Positions 8,588 through 17,039 of a DNA stretch of 34,368 nucleotides are shown piece after piece. The stretch is from Corynebacterium sp. HMSC036D02 (GTDB lineage Bacteria; Actinomycetota; Actinomycetes; Mycobacteriales; Mycobacteriaceae): NCBI RefSeq assembly GCF_001836165.1, contig NZ_KV827689.1, positions 1 to 34,368 on the forward strand, in the 5' to 3' direction. Each line of letters starts with the position of its first letter. Within the stretch, counting starts at the first letter, position 1. The position numbers and the translations under genes were made by a program. The notes below the pieces were generated by a model. The model saw only the letters and a program-made list of their open reading frames with translations. It was not told the DNA's origin and searched no databases.

Positions 8588-10096
8588 TTATCCCTGCCCA
8601 ATGATCTGCTGCGCAACGGTTTCGCCGATACGTACTGCGCCGTCGACGTGCTGGTAACCTGCACCAGCGATGTCAGAGGAAGAGTAATAGATCGGACCGA
8701 CTGGTTGGTTTTGGAGATGGCCCCATCGCGATAATCCGCCCAAGTCATAAGATGTTGCGTAAGCTCCGCGAGTCCACTCTTCAGCCGCCATATCGGAGAG
8801 GAAGAATGCGATGGGATTCTTTACCTTGTCACCAAGGTAAATGGACATTGCATCGAGGATTCGCTCCTTGCGTTCTTCGGCGGTGAGCGCCCACATCTCC
8901 TCGGCGTAAACATCGGAGACGAAGCCGACTAATGTGCCGAAGGTATCTTCCTTTCCTTCCTCCCCGCCCGCAAAGTTCTTTCCGTAATTTGTGTTGTCAT
9001 AGATTTCAGCAACGAGTCGATCGCCACCGAATGCAGTACCGGACAATCCCTCCTCGCGCCAGAAGGGGGTTTCATAGACAGCATGAACTTTAATGACTAA
9101 GCCCATGGAAATGTGCTGGTGGGCAACATGCTGCTCGCGTGGTAGCGGTGGCACATAGGAAATGCGATTGTAGAGGTTGGGCGGAACCGCAAGGATTGCG
9201 TATTGAGCATGGACAATTGCTCGGTCCGAGTAAGCGGTTACGGTGCCAGGGCCGCCGTTGTTGGCTACACCGTTGCGGACATCCGCTTCTACATTATTGG
9301 GGGCATCCGCCGTAGCGGGATCCGGCGTAGCCCACTCGAGAGTGCGTACAGGTGAGCTCAAGATGACGTCGTCGCCGAGTTCCTCAGCCATCGTTATGGA
9401 GACGGACTGCATGCCGCCAACGACACGCTTGTCAAGCAAAAAGTCTTCATCAACAAGGTTGTCGAATGAGCCGGCCGATGAAGCCATGAGGGCTGCTTGG
9501 AGCACGGAAAAAGTCCGAGAAGGCTTGGTGAGCATCCCTGAAGAAATATAAAGGGAGATGTTGTCGATTGCTTCGGAATCGTCGGAAAGGCTCTCCAGCC
9601 AGTCGCGGAACGATTGGCTGTCTAGTTCCTCTGCGCGTGGGTGCTCCCAAGGGGCATCCGCGTCGACTTCCTCGGCTAGCTGATTGAGCTTACTAATCAG
9701 CCGATCCATTTCGGCAGCAGTTTCCTTTGAAGTCGGGAACGTATCTCCTTCGAACTCGTGTCGCGTGCCATCCGGGGAAACATAAACCGACTTTCCTTCG
9801 CGGTAGCGGTCGAAGGTTTCGAGACCAAGCTCTTCAACAAGCTCTGTCAGTCGTGTTTGATCGGGCGAGATCCACTGACCGCCGATTTCGATGAAGTGCT
9901 CGGCGCCCTGGGCATCTAGCACCTTGCCGCTCCATGTTCGGCCGCCGACACGATTGCGCGCTTCGAGAACGCAGACTGACTTGCCTGCCTTCTTTAGGGT
10001 GCGGGCAGCCATGAGACCCGAAGCGCCGGCGCCGACGATTACAACATCAACTGTGCGCTCTTCAGCGCTGGTATTACCATTTGGTTGCGTGACCAT
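8588..10096 (-). CDS. puo: putrescine oxidase (flavin monoamine oxidase family)
   Basis: A 502-residue FAD amine oxidase. It has the dinucleotide fold GAGASG (22-27), the ribose-binding E45 in VLEARNRVGGRTW, GGQW at 72-75, and the C-terminal FAD segment SDIAGAGYQHVDGAVRIGE. Many short blocks match Rhodococcus/Micrococcus putrescine oxidase as I remember it: ETFDRYREGKSVY, SSGMLTKPS, SAGSFDNLVDEDF, DKRVVGGMQSVS and EEWTRGAYATSYDLGG. The reaction is putrescine + O2 + H2O to 4-aminobutanal + NH3 + H2O2. A hydrophilic stretch around residues 262-290 (rich in N, G, D) looks like an insertion relative to that family. The ATG has AAGGAG upstream. It is the first gene of the operon, divergent from the TetR gene across a clear operator. 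Confidence 0.9.
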   Translation of the reverse strand: MVTQPNGNTSAEERTVDVVIVGAGASGLMAARTLKKAGKSVCVLEARNRVGGRTWSGKVLDAQGAEHFIEIGGQWISPDQTRLTELVEELGLETFDRYREGKSVYVSPDGTRHEFEGDTFPTSKETAAEMDRLISKLNQLAEEVDADAPWEHPRAEELDSQSFRDWLESLSDDSEAIDNISLYISSGMLTKPSRTFSVLQAALMASSAGSFDNLVDEDFLLDKRVVGGMQSVSITMAEELGDDVILSSPVRTLEWATPDPATADAPNNVEADVRNGVANNGGPGTVTAYSDRAIVHAQYAILAVPPNLYNRISYVPPLPREQHVAHQHISMGLVIKVHAVYETPFWREEGLSGTAFGGDRLVAEIYDNTNYGKNFAGGEEGKEDTFGTLVGFVSDVYAEEMWALTAEERKERILDAMSIYLGDKVKNPIAFFLSDMAAEEWTRGAYATSYDLGGLSRWGHLQNQPVGPIYYSSSDIAGAGYQHVDGAVRIGETVAQQIIGQG

Positions 10097-10143
10097 TGGA
10101 GTGTTTCTCCTTCGCGTGCGGTAGGTATGCGGGGGAGGGAACC

Positions 10144-10153
10144 TTCGTACGAA
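10144..10153. promoter_or_regulatory. 10-bp perfect palindrome in putrescine oxidase leader
   Basis: TTCGTACGAA is a perfect palindrome 48 bases upstream of the putrescine oxidase start, separate from the larger TetR-type operator. It may be a second protein-binding site. The evidence is positional only. Confidence 0.3.
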
Positions 10154-10166
10154 CGACGGTGCTCCG

Positions 10167-10195
10167 GCGTTAAATTAAACCCTTTAATTTAACGC
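10167..10195. promoter_or_regulatory. TetR-type operator between puo and its regulator
   Basis: GCGTTAAATTAAA (10167-10179) and TTTAATTTAACGC (10183-10195) form a perfect 13-bp inverted repeat around a CCC spacer. It is AT-rich within a GC-rich genome and lies in the divergent promoter region, 71 bases from the puo start and 46 from the tetR start. This is the expected place and shape for autorepression and repression of the catabolic operon by the adjacent TetR protein, with the amine or an intermediate as likely inducer. Confidence 0.8.
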
Positions 10196-10211
10196 TGTGA
10201 CTACAGTAACA
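10196..10211. promoter_or_regulatory. GlxR/CRP-like half-matched site next to operator
   Basis: TGTGACTACAGTAACA matches 9 of the 12 fixed positions of the corynebacterial GlxR consensus TGTGA-N2-TA-N2-TCACA, directly abutting the TetR-type operator. It could add carbon-catabolite control. The central TA is missing, so confidence is low. Confidence 0.3.
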
Positions 10212-10240
10212 AACTTGCGGAGAGAATTGTAGGGATCACA

Positions 10241-10915
10241 GTGGAAAAAGTTTCGCGCCCCAAAGGGCGTCCGGTTAAAGCGCTGGTAAGCCGGCAGAAA
10301 ATTGCGTCAGCCGCATTGCGCATTGTTGAGCGCAAAGGGCTTGAGGCTCTGTCTATGTCAGCGGTGGCGAGATCTATGAAAGTGAGTACAGCAGCGCTCT
10401 ACAATCACATTTCAAATAAGGAAGAGTTATTGGCGTTGGTGCAGGATGACATCATTGCCAAAGTTGATACTTCAGTGCTCCAAGGTGCGCTTGCAGGCGA
10501 AATTTCGGCAGTGGATGCGCTTCGAAAATGGGCATGGTCTTATCGTGACATCCTGGCTGCCAACATCCCTCTAATTCGCGTTATTACCCAGCTTCCTCTT
10601 TATGGATCGCCACAAACGATTGCGATGTACGAAGCGCTAGTTCAAGTGATTTCACTTGCCGGAGTACCCGAGCGGGATGTCATTACGAGATTGGTTGCAA
10701 TTGAGGCATTGGTTTTTGGCTCTGCCTATGACGTCCATGCGCCCTTGGATATTTTTGCCTCACCGGGACCCGAGGATAGTGCTTTGAATAAGATGAATTC
10801 GATTTACTTGGCGCAGTTTAGAGAACAATCATCTGACGAAAAAGAACAAGCTAGACTTCGTGCGGACAAGTCCTTTGAGGCGGGGCTGGAAGCGCTTATA
10901 AAAACGCTCCTATAG
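10241..10915 (+). CDS. TetR-family regulator of the putrescine operon
   Basis: A 224-residue regulator with an N-terminal TetR helix-turn-helix at about residues 18-62 (IASAALRIVERKG, then MSAVARSMKVSTAALYNHISNK) and a variable ligand-binding C-terminal domain. The start is GTG at 10241 with AGGGA five bases upstream. It is divergent from puo, with a 144-base intergenic region holding a perfect 13-bp inverted repeat. It most probably represses the puo-usp-permease-aldehyde dehydrogenase operon and itself. Base composition is low for this genome (one sampled 60-base line is 42% GC), which together with the flanking terminators suggests the cassette was acquired as a unit. Confidence 0.85.
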   Translation: MEKVSRPKGRPVKALVSRQKIASAALRIVERKGLEALSMSAVARSMKVSTAALYNHISNKEELLALVQDDIIAKVDTSVLQGALAGEISAVDALRKWAWSYRDILAANIPLIRVITQLPLYGSPQTIAMYEALVQVISLAGVPERDVITRLVAIEALVFGSAYDVHAPLDIFASPGPEDSALNKMNSIYLAQFREQSSDEKEQARLRADKSFEAGLEALIKTLL

Positions 10916-10960
10916 ACGCCGTGGCGCCTTGATCAATGCAATCGTGTCAACGATCACGTA

Positions 10961-10994
10961 GCCCTCCCCGGTACTTCGTATATCCGGGGAGGGC
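10961..10994. terminator. bidirectional terminator between tetR and NCS2-like gene
   Basis: GCCCTCCCCGG (10961-10971) pairs perfectly with CCGGGGAGGGC (10984-10994), an 11-bp GC-rich stem with a 12-base loop between two convergent genes. Confidence 0.85.
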
Positions 10995-11022
10995 AAATGT
11001 AGGTGCTCAAAACTACCTAGGC

Positions 11023-12555
11023 TTAGGCCTTTCTCGGCTTTTTAAAGTCCGTGTCCTTCAGCTTCGAGGCGTTCGGATCGATCGGGCGTCCGTCAGCGTC
11101 CAGATCGTTGAGCTCAGCGAGCTCGGTGAAGTCCGCCTGGGCATCGGCGAAGCCTTCTTCCGGATCGATTTCATCGAAGTTGCGGATGGTGCCGTCGCGT
11201 TCGTCCTTGAACATGTCCTTGCCGTAGATGACCAGAACCATGATGATGCCGGCGGCGAATCCCCATGCGGCACCCTGGGTGGCCAGCACGCCGGCGGTAA
11301 CGCCTGCGATACCCAGATCCTTCTGGTTCTTGGCCTCCATGATGCCCACGCGCACAGACACGAAGCCCTGAATGATGAGCGTCAGTGCCAAGCCCACCGG
11401 CAGGATGGGCTCCACGAAGGAGGTAATCGGCAGCAGGAGGAGGCCTGTGTTAGTACCCCAACGGAAAGAGCCCGCGCCGCCAAAGATGGTGCGCATGGCG
11501 CGCTTGCCCTGCTTGTAGCGTTCAACGATGACCACGTGCATCGCCGCCCACAGCGGGCCACACATGGCGATGTCCGGGCCGATGATGGACATCAGCATGT
11601 TGCGGCCGCCGAAGAGCAGGTGCGCGCGCGATGGGCTGTAGACCACGGCCTCGTCCGTGCGGACGTGGTCGGCTTCCTTGAGAACGGCGTTAGCCTGCAG
11701 GACGTCACCGAAAACAACGATGTACGCAGCCAACACCGTGGGGATAGCGGTGAGGAACATGTGCGCCGGCGGAAGACCGACACCGAAGACGGTGTACTCA
11801 GACCACAAGGTCATGAAGTCAGGTTTTGAAAAGCCCCACTCCACGTCCGGCCAGGGAGCCTCGCCCGCCAGCGGTGCGACAAAGACCGCGACGAAGATGG
11901 CAGGCAGGATGCCTAGCGAAGCCAGGAAGCGCCAACCGGCGGCCTTCTGTCGTAGGGCTTGGAAACCTCGTGAATACATGAGGAAGAAAGCTACGGCTAC
12001 CGCGATGGTGATGGTGATGGGGAAGGAGTGGAAACGTCCATCCTCCTTAAACACCGAGATGATGGCGGCAATACCGGCACCGAGAACGATGCCGGAGCGC
12101 AAGCCCGAGGGGATGAGGCGAACGACCTTTGACGCCCATCCCGTTATGCCCAGCGTTAGTGAGAATATGCCCAGCATCAGCTGGAAGCTGATCAGGGCCC
12201 AGATACGCTCTTCACCCTCCGGGAAGGTTTGGATGTAGACCGTCAGCAGCGGAATGGCCGGGGTAATCCAGCCCGGGACAACCGGGTCACCCAAGAGGTG
12301 GTGGGTCAGGTAGAGAAGGCCGTTGAGCATAACGACGGCCAGTGCCGCTTCGTAGGGCATGCCGAGGGCCTCGGTCATCAGGGGGATAGCGCCCAGGTCG
12401 ACCACGCACATGAACAAGCCTTGGGCGAAGTCCGGCCATTCCATGCGGTAGTGCACGAATGGCAAACGGACATCAAAGGGCCCCATCTTCCAGTGGGGCG
12501 AAGCTTGACCGATGCCCTGATCTTCGGGTTCGGTGGCTTCAGTGGTTTCGGCCAT
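11023..12555 (-). CDS. multi-pass transporter, NCS2 (xanthine/uracil permease)-like
   Basis: A 510-residue integral membrane protein with roughly 11-13 hydrophobic segments, then a hydrophilic acidic C-terminal tail of about 70 residues (from DMFKDERDG to the Lys-rich end). Segments such as VVPGWITPAIPLL and RLIPSGLRSGIVLGAGIAA recall the NCS2/SulP (7+7 repeat) fold, but I do not recognise a characterised member. The ATG has AAAGGAGG upstream. It lies 101 bases downstream of the alcohol dehydrogenase gene with a hairpin in between, so it may be expressed by readthrough or from its own promoter. Possible cargo is the substrate or product of the neighbouring alcohol/ketone enzymes. The assignment to NCS2 is tentative. 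Confidence 0.6.
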   Translation of the reverse strand: MAETTEATEPEDQGIGQASPHWKMGPFDVRLPFVHYRMEWPDFAQGLFMCVVDLGAIPLMTEALGMPYEAALAVVMLNGLLYLTHHLLGDPVVPGWITPAIPLLTVYIQTFPEGEERIWALISFQLMLGIFSLTLGITGWASKVVRLIPSGLRSGIVLGAGIAAIISVFKEDGRFHSFPITITIAVAVAFFLMYSRGFQALRQKAAGWRFLASLGILPAIFVAVFVAPLAGEAPWPDVEWGFSKPDFMTLWSEYTVFGVGLPPAHMFLTAIPTVLAAYIVVFGDVLQANAVLKEADHVRTDEAVVYSPSRAHLLFGGRNMLMSIIGPDIAMCGPLWAAMHVVIVERYKQGKRAMRTIFGGAGSFRWGTNTGLLLLPITSFVEPILPVGLALTLIIQGFVSVRVGIMEAKNQKDLGIAGVTAGVLATQGAAWGFAAGIIMVLVIYGKDMFKDERDGTIRNFDEIDPEEGFADAQADFTELAELNDLDADGRPIDPNASKLKDTDFKKPRKA

Positions 12556-12580
12556 GACGGCCTCCTTTCAAAGAAAAGGG

Positions 12581-12617
12581 ACCAAGCCCTACGGGCGCGA
12601 ACCACGCAGGGCTTGGT
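12581..12617 (-). terminator. hairpin after alcohol dehydrogenase gene
   Basis: ACCAAGCCCT (12581-12590) pairs with AGGGCTTGGT (12608-12617), 10 bp perfect. On the minus strand it is followed by CCCTTTTCTTT, a reasonable intrinsic terminator. It would insulate or attenuate expression of the NCS2-like transporter gene that starts 26 bases further on. Confidence 0.7.
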
Positions 12618-12656
12618 GAGGAAAGGTGAAGTGGTTGAGGTTTAGCTGAACTCCGT

Positions 12657-13775
12657 TTAGTCGAATTCGATGATCTGGCGCAGGGCCGCACCGTCAGACA
12701 GACGGTCCATGGCGGCGTTGATGTCCTCGAGCTTGATGTGATCGGAGATCAGGGCCTCGGCGTTGAGCTTGCCCTCACGCCACAGCTGCTCGTACTTCGG
12801 AATGTCCTTCGACGGAACGGAGGAACCCAAGTAGCAGCCGTGCACGCGGCGTGCCTCACCGGTCATCACGAGCGGGTCGATGGTGATGGTGGAGCCCGGT
12901 GCTGGCAGGCCAACGGTAACGGTCAGGCCGCCCGGTGCGGTGACCTTGTATGCGGTTTCCAGGGCCTTCGGGTGGCCGGCGGCCTCCACGACGGCGGTGA
13001 ATTTCTTGCCGGACTCCTCAGCTTCCTGCGGGGTCATGGCGGAGGTGGCGCCGATTTCGAGCGCCTTCTCGCACTTGTCCTTCTGCATGTCGATGCCCAC
13101 GATCTCCTTCACGCCGAGCGCAGCGGCGGTGATGATCGCAGCCATGCCCACGCCGCCGAGGCCGACGACAGCGATGCTGTCCTCCGGCTTCGGGTCGATC
13201 TCGTTGAGCACGGCGCCGCCACCGGTGAGGATGGCGCAGCCGAGGATAGCGGCGATGTCCGCCGGGACATCGGAGCCCACCGGTACGACGGAGAGCTCGG
13301 AGACCACGGCGTGGGTAGCGAAGCCGGAAACGCCGAGGTGGTGCTGGACCATCTCACCGTTGCGGGTGAGGTGGCGGGTGCCGCGAATGAGGGTGCCCTC
13401 GTTGTTGGTCTTGGAGCCGACCTCACAGGGCATCTTGCCGTCGGTCTTGCAGCCGGCGCACTCGCCGCAGCGCGGGAGGAAGGTCATGACTACGTGGTCG
13501 CCAACCTTGACGTTGGTAACGCCCGGGCCAATTTCCTCGACGATGCCGGCGGACTCGTGGCCCAGCAGCATCGGCAGCGGGCGCGGGCGGTTGTTGTTGA
13601 CCACGGAGAGGTCGGAGTGGCAGAGGCCAGCGGCGGTGATCTTGACCAGAATCTCGCCCTCGCCGGGGGCGGTGAGCTCGAGCTCGCTCACGGTGATGGG
13701 CTGAGAGTCGGCGTAAGGGCGCTCATCGCCGGAGCGCTCCAGGACGGCGCCGCGAATGGTAATCGTGTCAGACAT
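12657..13775 (-). CDS. zinc-dependent alcohol dehydrogenase (MDR superfamily)
   Basis: A 372-residue medium-chain dehydrogenase. I prefer the ATG at 13775, preceded by GGAGG, over an upstream in-frame start at 13829. Catalytic zinc ligands are C52 (GLCHSD), H73 with E74 (LGHESAG) and C180 (LGCAILTGGG). Structural zinc is bound by C103, C106, C109 and C117. The Rossmann motif GLGGVG (205-210) with D229 at the end of the next strand indicates NAD(H) preference. The overall pattern follows class III/benzyl-alcohol-type dehydrogenases. It would interconvert an alcohol with its aldehyde or ketone. It lies downstream of the GAF-PucR gene and near a monooxygenase and esterase that could continue from a ketone. 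Confidence 0.88.
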   Translation of the reverse strand: MSDTITIRGAVLERSGDERPYADSQPITVSELELTAPGEGEILVKITAAGLCHSDLSVVNNNRPRPLPMLLGHESAGIVEEIGPGVTNVKVGDHVVMTFLPRCGECAGCKTDGKMPCEVGSKTNNEGTLIRGTRHLTRNGEMVQHHLGVSGFATHAVVSELSVVPVGSDVPADIAAILGCAILTGGGAVLNEIDPKPEDSIAVVGLGGVGMAAIITAAALGVKEIVGIDMQKDKCEKALEIGATSAMTPQEAEESGKKFTAVVEAAGHPKALETAYKVTAPGGLTVTVGLPAPGSTITIDPLVMTGEARRVHGCYLGSSVPSKDIPKYEQLWREGKLNAEALISDHIKLEDINAAMDRLSDGAALRQIIEFD

Positions 13776-13863
13776 TGATACCTCCAGACATCGGATGGGG
13801 TTAATGCATCGCAATGTACGCCACGTCACGTCGGGGAGGGCGGGAATGGTGTGGGAAAACCTA

Positions 13864-13884
13864 CACCCAATAGTTGTATGGGTG
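13864..13884. promoter_or_regulatory. inverted repeat upstream of alcohol dehydrogenase
   Basis: CACCCA (13864-13869) and TGGGTG (13879-13884) form a 6-bp inverted repeat in the 118-base gap between the GAF-PucR stop and the alcohol dehydrogenase start. It may be an operator, for example for the GAF-PucR protein, or a weak hairpin ending the upstream transcript. Confidence 0.3.
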
Positions 13885-13893
13885 GGGAATTCT

Positions 13894-15612
13894 CTACCTA
13901 CTCAGCGCGTGGGCGCGCAACGCTACGAAGACATCGAGCCCGCGCTGGCCCACGGCCCACTCATCTCCCATGAGCTCAGCGATCCGGTCGAGTCGCTGGC
14001 GCACCGTATTGGGGTGGATAAACATGGCGCGAGCTGTTTGCGGGATGCTGTGGCCGGAGAGCAAGTAGTGGTGCGCGGTATCGGTCAGCTCCGTGGAATG
14101 CTCTGCGTCATAACGCACCAACGGGCCGATCGTGCGCGTGGACAGCGCGCTCAACGCCTGCGGGTCCGCGCCCAAGATGAGGCCGACGGTGCCCAAGGTA
14201 TCTTCGGTGACTAAGCGGCCTTGTACGCCGAGCGCTAAAGCTGACTCCAAGTAGGCCATAGCGGAATCGTGGGCGCTGCGTGCCGAATCCAGCCCGTCGA
14301 AGCCGATGGCAGAAACCGTCAAGTCAGAAAACTCAGACAGCAGCGGGGCAAGTGCCTTATCAATTGCTCGATCCGGCTGGTACAGCACGCACACGTGCTG
14401 GTCGTGGTGTGTGATAGCGGCATTTCCCGGCAGAAGGTGCTCTAGTTGCGGGCGAGTCGGCAAACTCTTTGCCGAGTGTAAGCCGACGAAATAGAGCTGT
14501 ACCGAAGAATTCAGGCTGATTCCCGTTAGGTGGCGCAGACGAGCGATCTCCTCGCGCCCAGCATTACCCAGAGCGACGGCGTAGACGAGGTCATCGACTT
14601 TGCGCGCGGTGGCGTCGACAAGCGCTTCGGCAAAAAGAGCAATCGCAGTAAAGGCAGCGGAGGCGTGGCTGATGACGCGCAGTTCGGCATCGCTGAGCTC
14701 TTTGTCCACGCCAATCGTGCCTAAGGCCCGCCCGTTGAACTCCACGGGGAAGGTACTGGTTGGGGGAGTGTTCGGGGCACCTTCCGTGGTCCATAGGGAC
14801 ACCGGTGCATCGAGGCTATCAGCCAACACGCGTTCGAGTTCCTCAAAACTCGCGTTATTCATCAGCACGTGGAGCAGCTGCGTGTTGACCTCATTGAGCC
14901 ACTGCAGTTCTTCGACATGGCGGCTGAGCGCAATCTGGGAGCGGGTCAATTCGGCCACGGATTCGCCTTGGCTCTCGATGACTTGCGCATTCTCCAGCGC
15001 CACGGAGGTAATAGAGCCGAGTACCTCGAGGGCCGCGATTTCTTCGTGCGTGTAGTGGCGGGGGTGGCGGTCGCCCACGAGCAGCGCGCCGATGGTGCGC
15101 CCGGCGATGCGGATCGGGGCACCGAGGATTCCGCGGATTCCTTCGGCTTCTACCGCGCGGTCCACGTAATCCACGTGCGTAACGTTGGGATCTGCGGAAT
15201 GGTCATAGGTCCACGCTGGGCGGTTGGTGGCGGCCACGATGCCGAGGACTCCGGAGCCCATCGGCATGTTGATGGTGCGGAATTCCTCCGTGACGACACC
15301 ACTGGTGGCCAGCACCTTGGTAAAGCCGGTGTCCTCATCGTTGAGGCTGAGATAGCCCACGTCGGTGCCGATGGTGGAGCGCGCGTGGCGCACGATGGCA
15401 CGGAAAATATCGGTGGATTCGCGGCCGGAGTTGAGCATCTGGGAGACGTCGAGCAGTTTGGTCGACATCACCCGCCACGTGTGGTTGGCGCGCATGGTTT
15501 CCTCGATGGCCCGAAGCGCGCCAAGCTCCTCGGCCGCCAGTTGCTCTCGCAACTCGTCGGGGACACGGGTGCCGCTGGCGAGGTGGGAGAGTACGGGGCC
15601 GAGGAGAGACAT
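13894..15612 (-). CDS. GAF-domain PucR/CdaR-type transcriptional regulator
   Basis: A 572-residue regulator. A GAF domain covers about residues 50-210 (DIFRAIVRHARSTIG, GYLSLND, GSGVLGIVAATNRPAW, GAPIRIAGRTIGALLVGDR). A helical linker and a second ligand-like region follow. The C-terminus carries the PucR-type helix-turn-helix of the HTH_30 group at about 510-572 (LLSGHSIPQTARAMFIHPNTVRQRLDRIAELMG). Regulators with this layout often activate nearby catabolic genes, so the alcohol dehydrogenase 118 bases downstream and the YkvI-like transporter 18 bases upstream are the obvious targets. The ATG at 15612 has only a weak ribosome site (CTGTAGGT). The ligand is unknown. Confidence 0.82.
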   Translation of the reverse strand: MSLLGPVLSHLASGTRVPDELREQLAAEELGALRAIEETMRANHTWRVMSTKLLDVSQMLNSGRESTDIFRAIVRHARSTIGTDVGYLSLNDEDTGFTKVLATSGVVTEEFRTINMPMGSGVLGIVAATNRPAWTYDHSADPNVTHVDYVDRAVEAEGIRGILGAPIRIAGRTIGALLVGDRHPRHYTHEEIAALEVLGSITSVALENAQVIESQGESVAELTRSQIALSRHVEELQWLNEVNTQLLHVLMNNASFEELERVLADSLDAPVSLWTTEGAPNTPPTSTFPVEFNGRALGTIGVDKELSDAELRVISHASAAFTAIALFAEALVDATARKVDDLVYAVALGNAGREEIARLRHLTGISLNSSVQLYFVGLHSAKSLPTRPQLEHLLPGNAAITHHDQHVCVLYQPDRAIDKALAPLLSEFSDLTVSAIGFDGLDSARSAHDSAMAYLESALALGVQGRLVTEDTLGTVGLILGADPQALSALSTRTIGPLVRYDAEHSTELTDTAHHYLLSGHSIPQTARAMFIHPNTVRQRLDRIAELMGDEWAVGQRGLDVFVALRAHALSR

Positions 15613-15630
15613 ACCTACAGTTTATTAGGA

Positions 15631-16941
15631 TCAGACCTTCTTCTTGGTGCGCGGGATGGGCTTGCCGGTAATGAGCGCGTGGAGCTTGCCGTCACCGATC
15701 TGCATGTCCTCCGGGAGATCCGCGGAATCAACTTCCGTCATGATCTCCTTGATGAAGTCAGATTCCGGGATGGAGGAGTTGCGAGCGATGGCCACCAGCT
15801 CACGAGCCTCCTCATCGGAGAGGTGGTTGTCATTCTCAAAGCGCTTCTTGAGTAGCTCACGCGCGCGGCGGCGCAGGTCGGCCTCAGATTGCAGGTCCTT
15901 GCGGTTCTTCAACCATGCGAAGCCGATGATGAACATGATGGCAATGCCCATGTATCCCAGAATCGGGTAGACCCAGCCGATGAGGTTGGAGAAGCCGATG
16001 AAGGAAAGCACGAAGCCGATGAGCACGGAGATGACATAAACCTTGTAGAAGTTCTGCGGCTTGCCGCGGGTGAGGCGCTTGGCAAAGGCATAGAACATAC
16101 CAATCGCGGTGTTATAAATCATGCCGTAGATGGCGACGGACATGGCGATACCGAGCACCGGGTGAATCTGCTCAATCATGGCCAGCGTTGGCATTTCAGC
16201 CTCGGTGATCGGGCCCACGGAGACGTAGAGTCCCCCGACCAGGACCGCCAGCAGGAAGAGGAAGCATGCGCCGCCGAGAATGCCGCCGTAGCCCACCTCC
16301 TTGGCATCGAGGAAGTTGCCGCCGATGACGATCATCATGGAGACCACCACGATGACGTTCAGGCCCAGGTTGTTGATGGCAGAGACCCACCAGTTCGGTA
16401 GCGTCGTCGGAAGCTGCTGTGCCTGCTCGTTAAGATGCGACCAATCTGGGTTGGAGGTGAGCACGGTGTAGACTGTGCCGATGGTCAGCAGAATGATGAT
16501 GAACGGGGTGATAGCGCCAATGGCGATGGTTACCTTGTCCACATCGAGTAGGCCGGTTAGCAGCGTGAGCACGAGCATGAGGACCGCGCCGATCCACACC
16601 GGCCAGCCCCACTGCTGGTTGAGGTTGGCGCCGGCGCCGGCGAACATGGCGAAGCCAATGCAGAACAGACAGGTCAGCGTGGCGAAGTCGAGGACCTTCG
16701 ACACGATGGGGGTGGACACCGCGTTGAAGACGGAGGTGTGCTCCTTGGCGCGGTGATAGGAGCCTAGTTGGAGAATGGTGATACCGGAGATGGTCATGGC
16801 CAGTGCCGTTACGATGGCACCGACGATGCCCATGTTGCCGAAAGCAACGAAGTATTGGAGGGCCTCGCGGCCGGAAGCAAAAGAGGCACCCGCGAGCACG
16901 CCGATGAAGGCCATCGCGATGCCGAATGAGCGTTTAAGCAT
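15631..16941 (-). CDS. YkvI-like membrane transporter (LeuT-fold)
   Basis: A 436-residue membrane protein starting directly with a helix (RSFGIAMAFIGVLAGASFASGRE), followed by about nine or ten more hydrophobic segments. A charged cytoplasmic tail of roughly 100 residues (from KNRKDLQSEADLRRRAREL to the Lys-rich end) closes the protein. The broken first helix GVLAGASFASGRE is typical of the YkvI/LeuT-fold group of secondary transporters. The cargo is not known for the group. It shares the strand with the GAF-PucR gene 18 bases downstream and is probably cotranscribed with it. The ribosome site is weak (TTAGG). A small palindrome lies just upstream of the start codon. Confidence 0.75.
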   Translation of the reverse strand: MLKRSFGIAMAFIGVLAGASFASGREALQYFVAFGNMGIVGAIVTALAMTISGITILQLGSYHRAKEHTSVFNAVSTPIVSKVLDFATLTCLFCIGFAMFAGAGANLNQQWGWPVWIGAVLMLVLTLLTGLLDVDKVTIAIGAITPFIIILLTIGTVYTVLTSNPDWSHLNEQAQQLPTTLPNWWVSAINNLGLNVIVVVSMMIVIGGNFLDAKEVGYGGILGGACFLFLLAVLVGGLYVSVGPITEAEMPTLAMIEQIHPVLGIAMSVAIYGMIYNTAIGMFYAFAKRLTRGKPQNFYKVYVISVLIGFVLSFIGFSNLIGWVYPILGYMGIAIMFIIGFAWLKNRKDLQSEADLRRRARELLKKRFENDNHLSDEEARELVAIARNSSIPESDFIKEIMTEVDSADLPEDMQIGDGKLHALITGKPIPRTKKKV

Positions 16942-16946
16942 GGTGA

Positions 16947-16960
16947 ACCTAACTTTAGGT
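16947..16960. promoter_or_regulatory. palindrome at the YkvI-like gene leader
   Basis: ACCTAA (16947-16952) and TTAGGT (16955-16960) form a 6-bp inverted repeat around CT, only 5 bases upstream of the start codon. A protein bound here, or the hairpin itself, could block translation or transcription. It is not a convincing DtxR box. Confidence 0.3.
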
Positions 16961-16986
16961 GGATAGAAATAGCTACTTATGCAAAT

Positions 16987-17017
16987 GGGGCAGGCGGCCT
17001 GGGAAGGTGCCTGCCCC
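16987..17017 (-). terminator. terminator after esterase gene
   Basis: GGGGCAGGC (16987-16995) pairs perfectly with GCCTGCCCC (17009-17017), followed on the minus strand by ATTTGCATAAG. It ends the gabT1 - monooxygenase - esterase transcript before the YkvI-like gene. Confidence 0.7.
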
Positions 17018-17039
17018 GTGCGTGATGGAGCGGAAGCTT

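Noticed and set aside
12738..13778. Plus-strand open frame opposite the alcohol dehydrogenase gene
   Set aside because: No recognisable domain. The sense strand carries all zinc ligands and a Rossmann motif.
16947..16966. Possible DtxR iron box before the YkvI-like gene (TTAGGT half-site)
   Set aside because: Only one half-site resembles the 19-bp consensus and the other half diverges. No iron-related gene is nearby.
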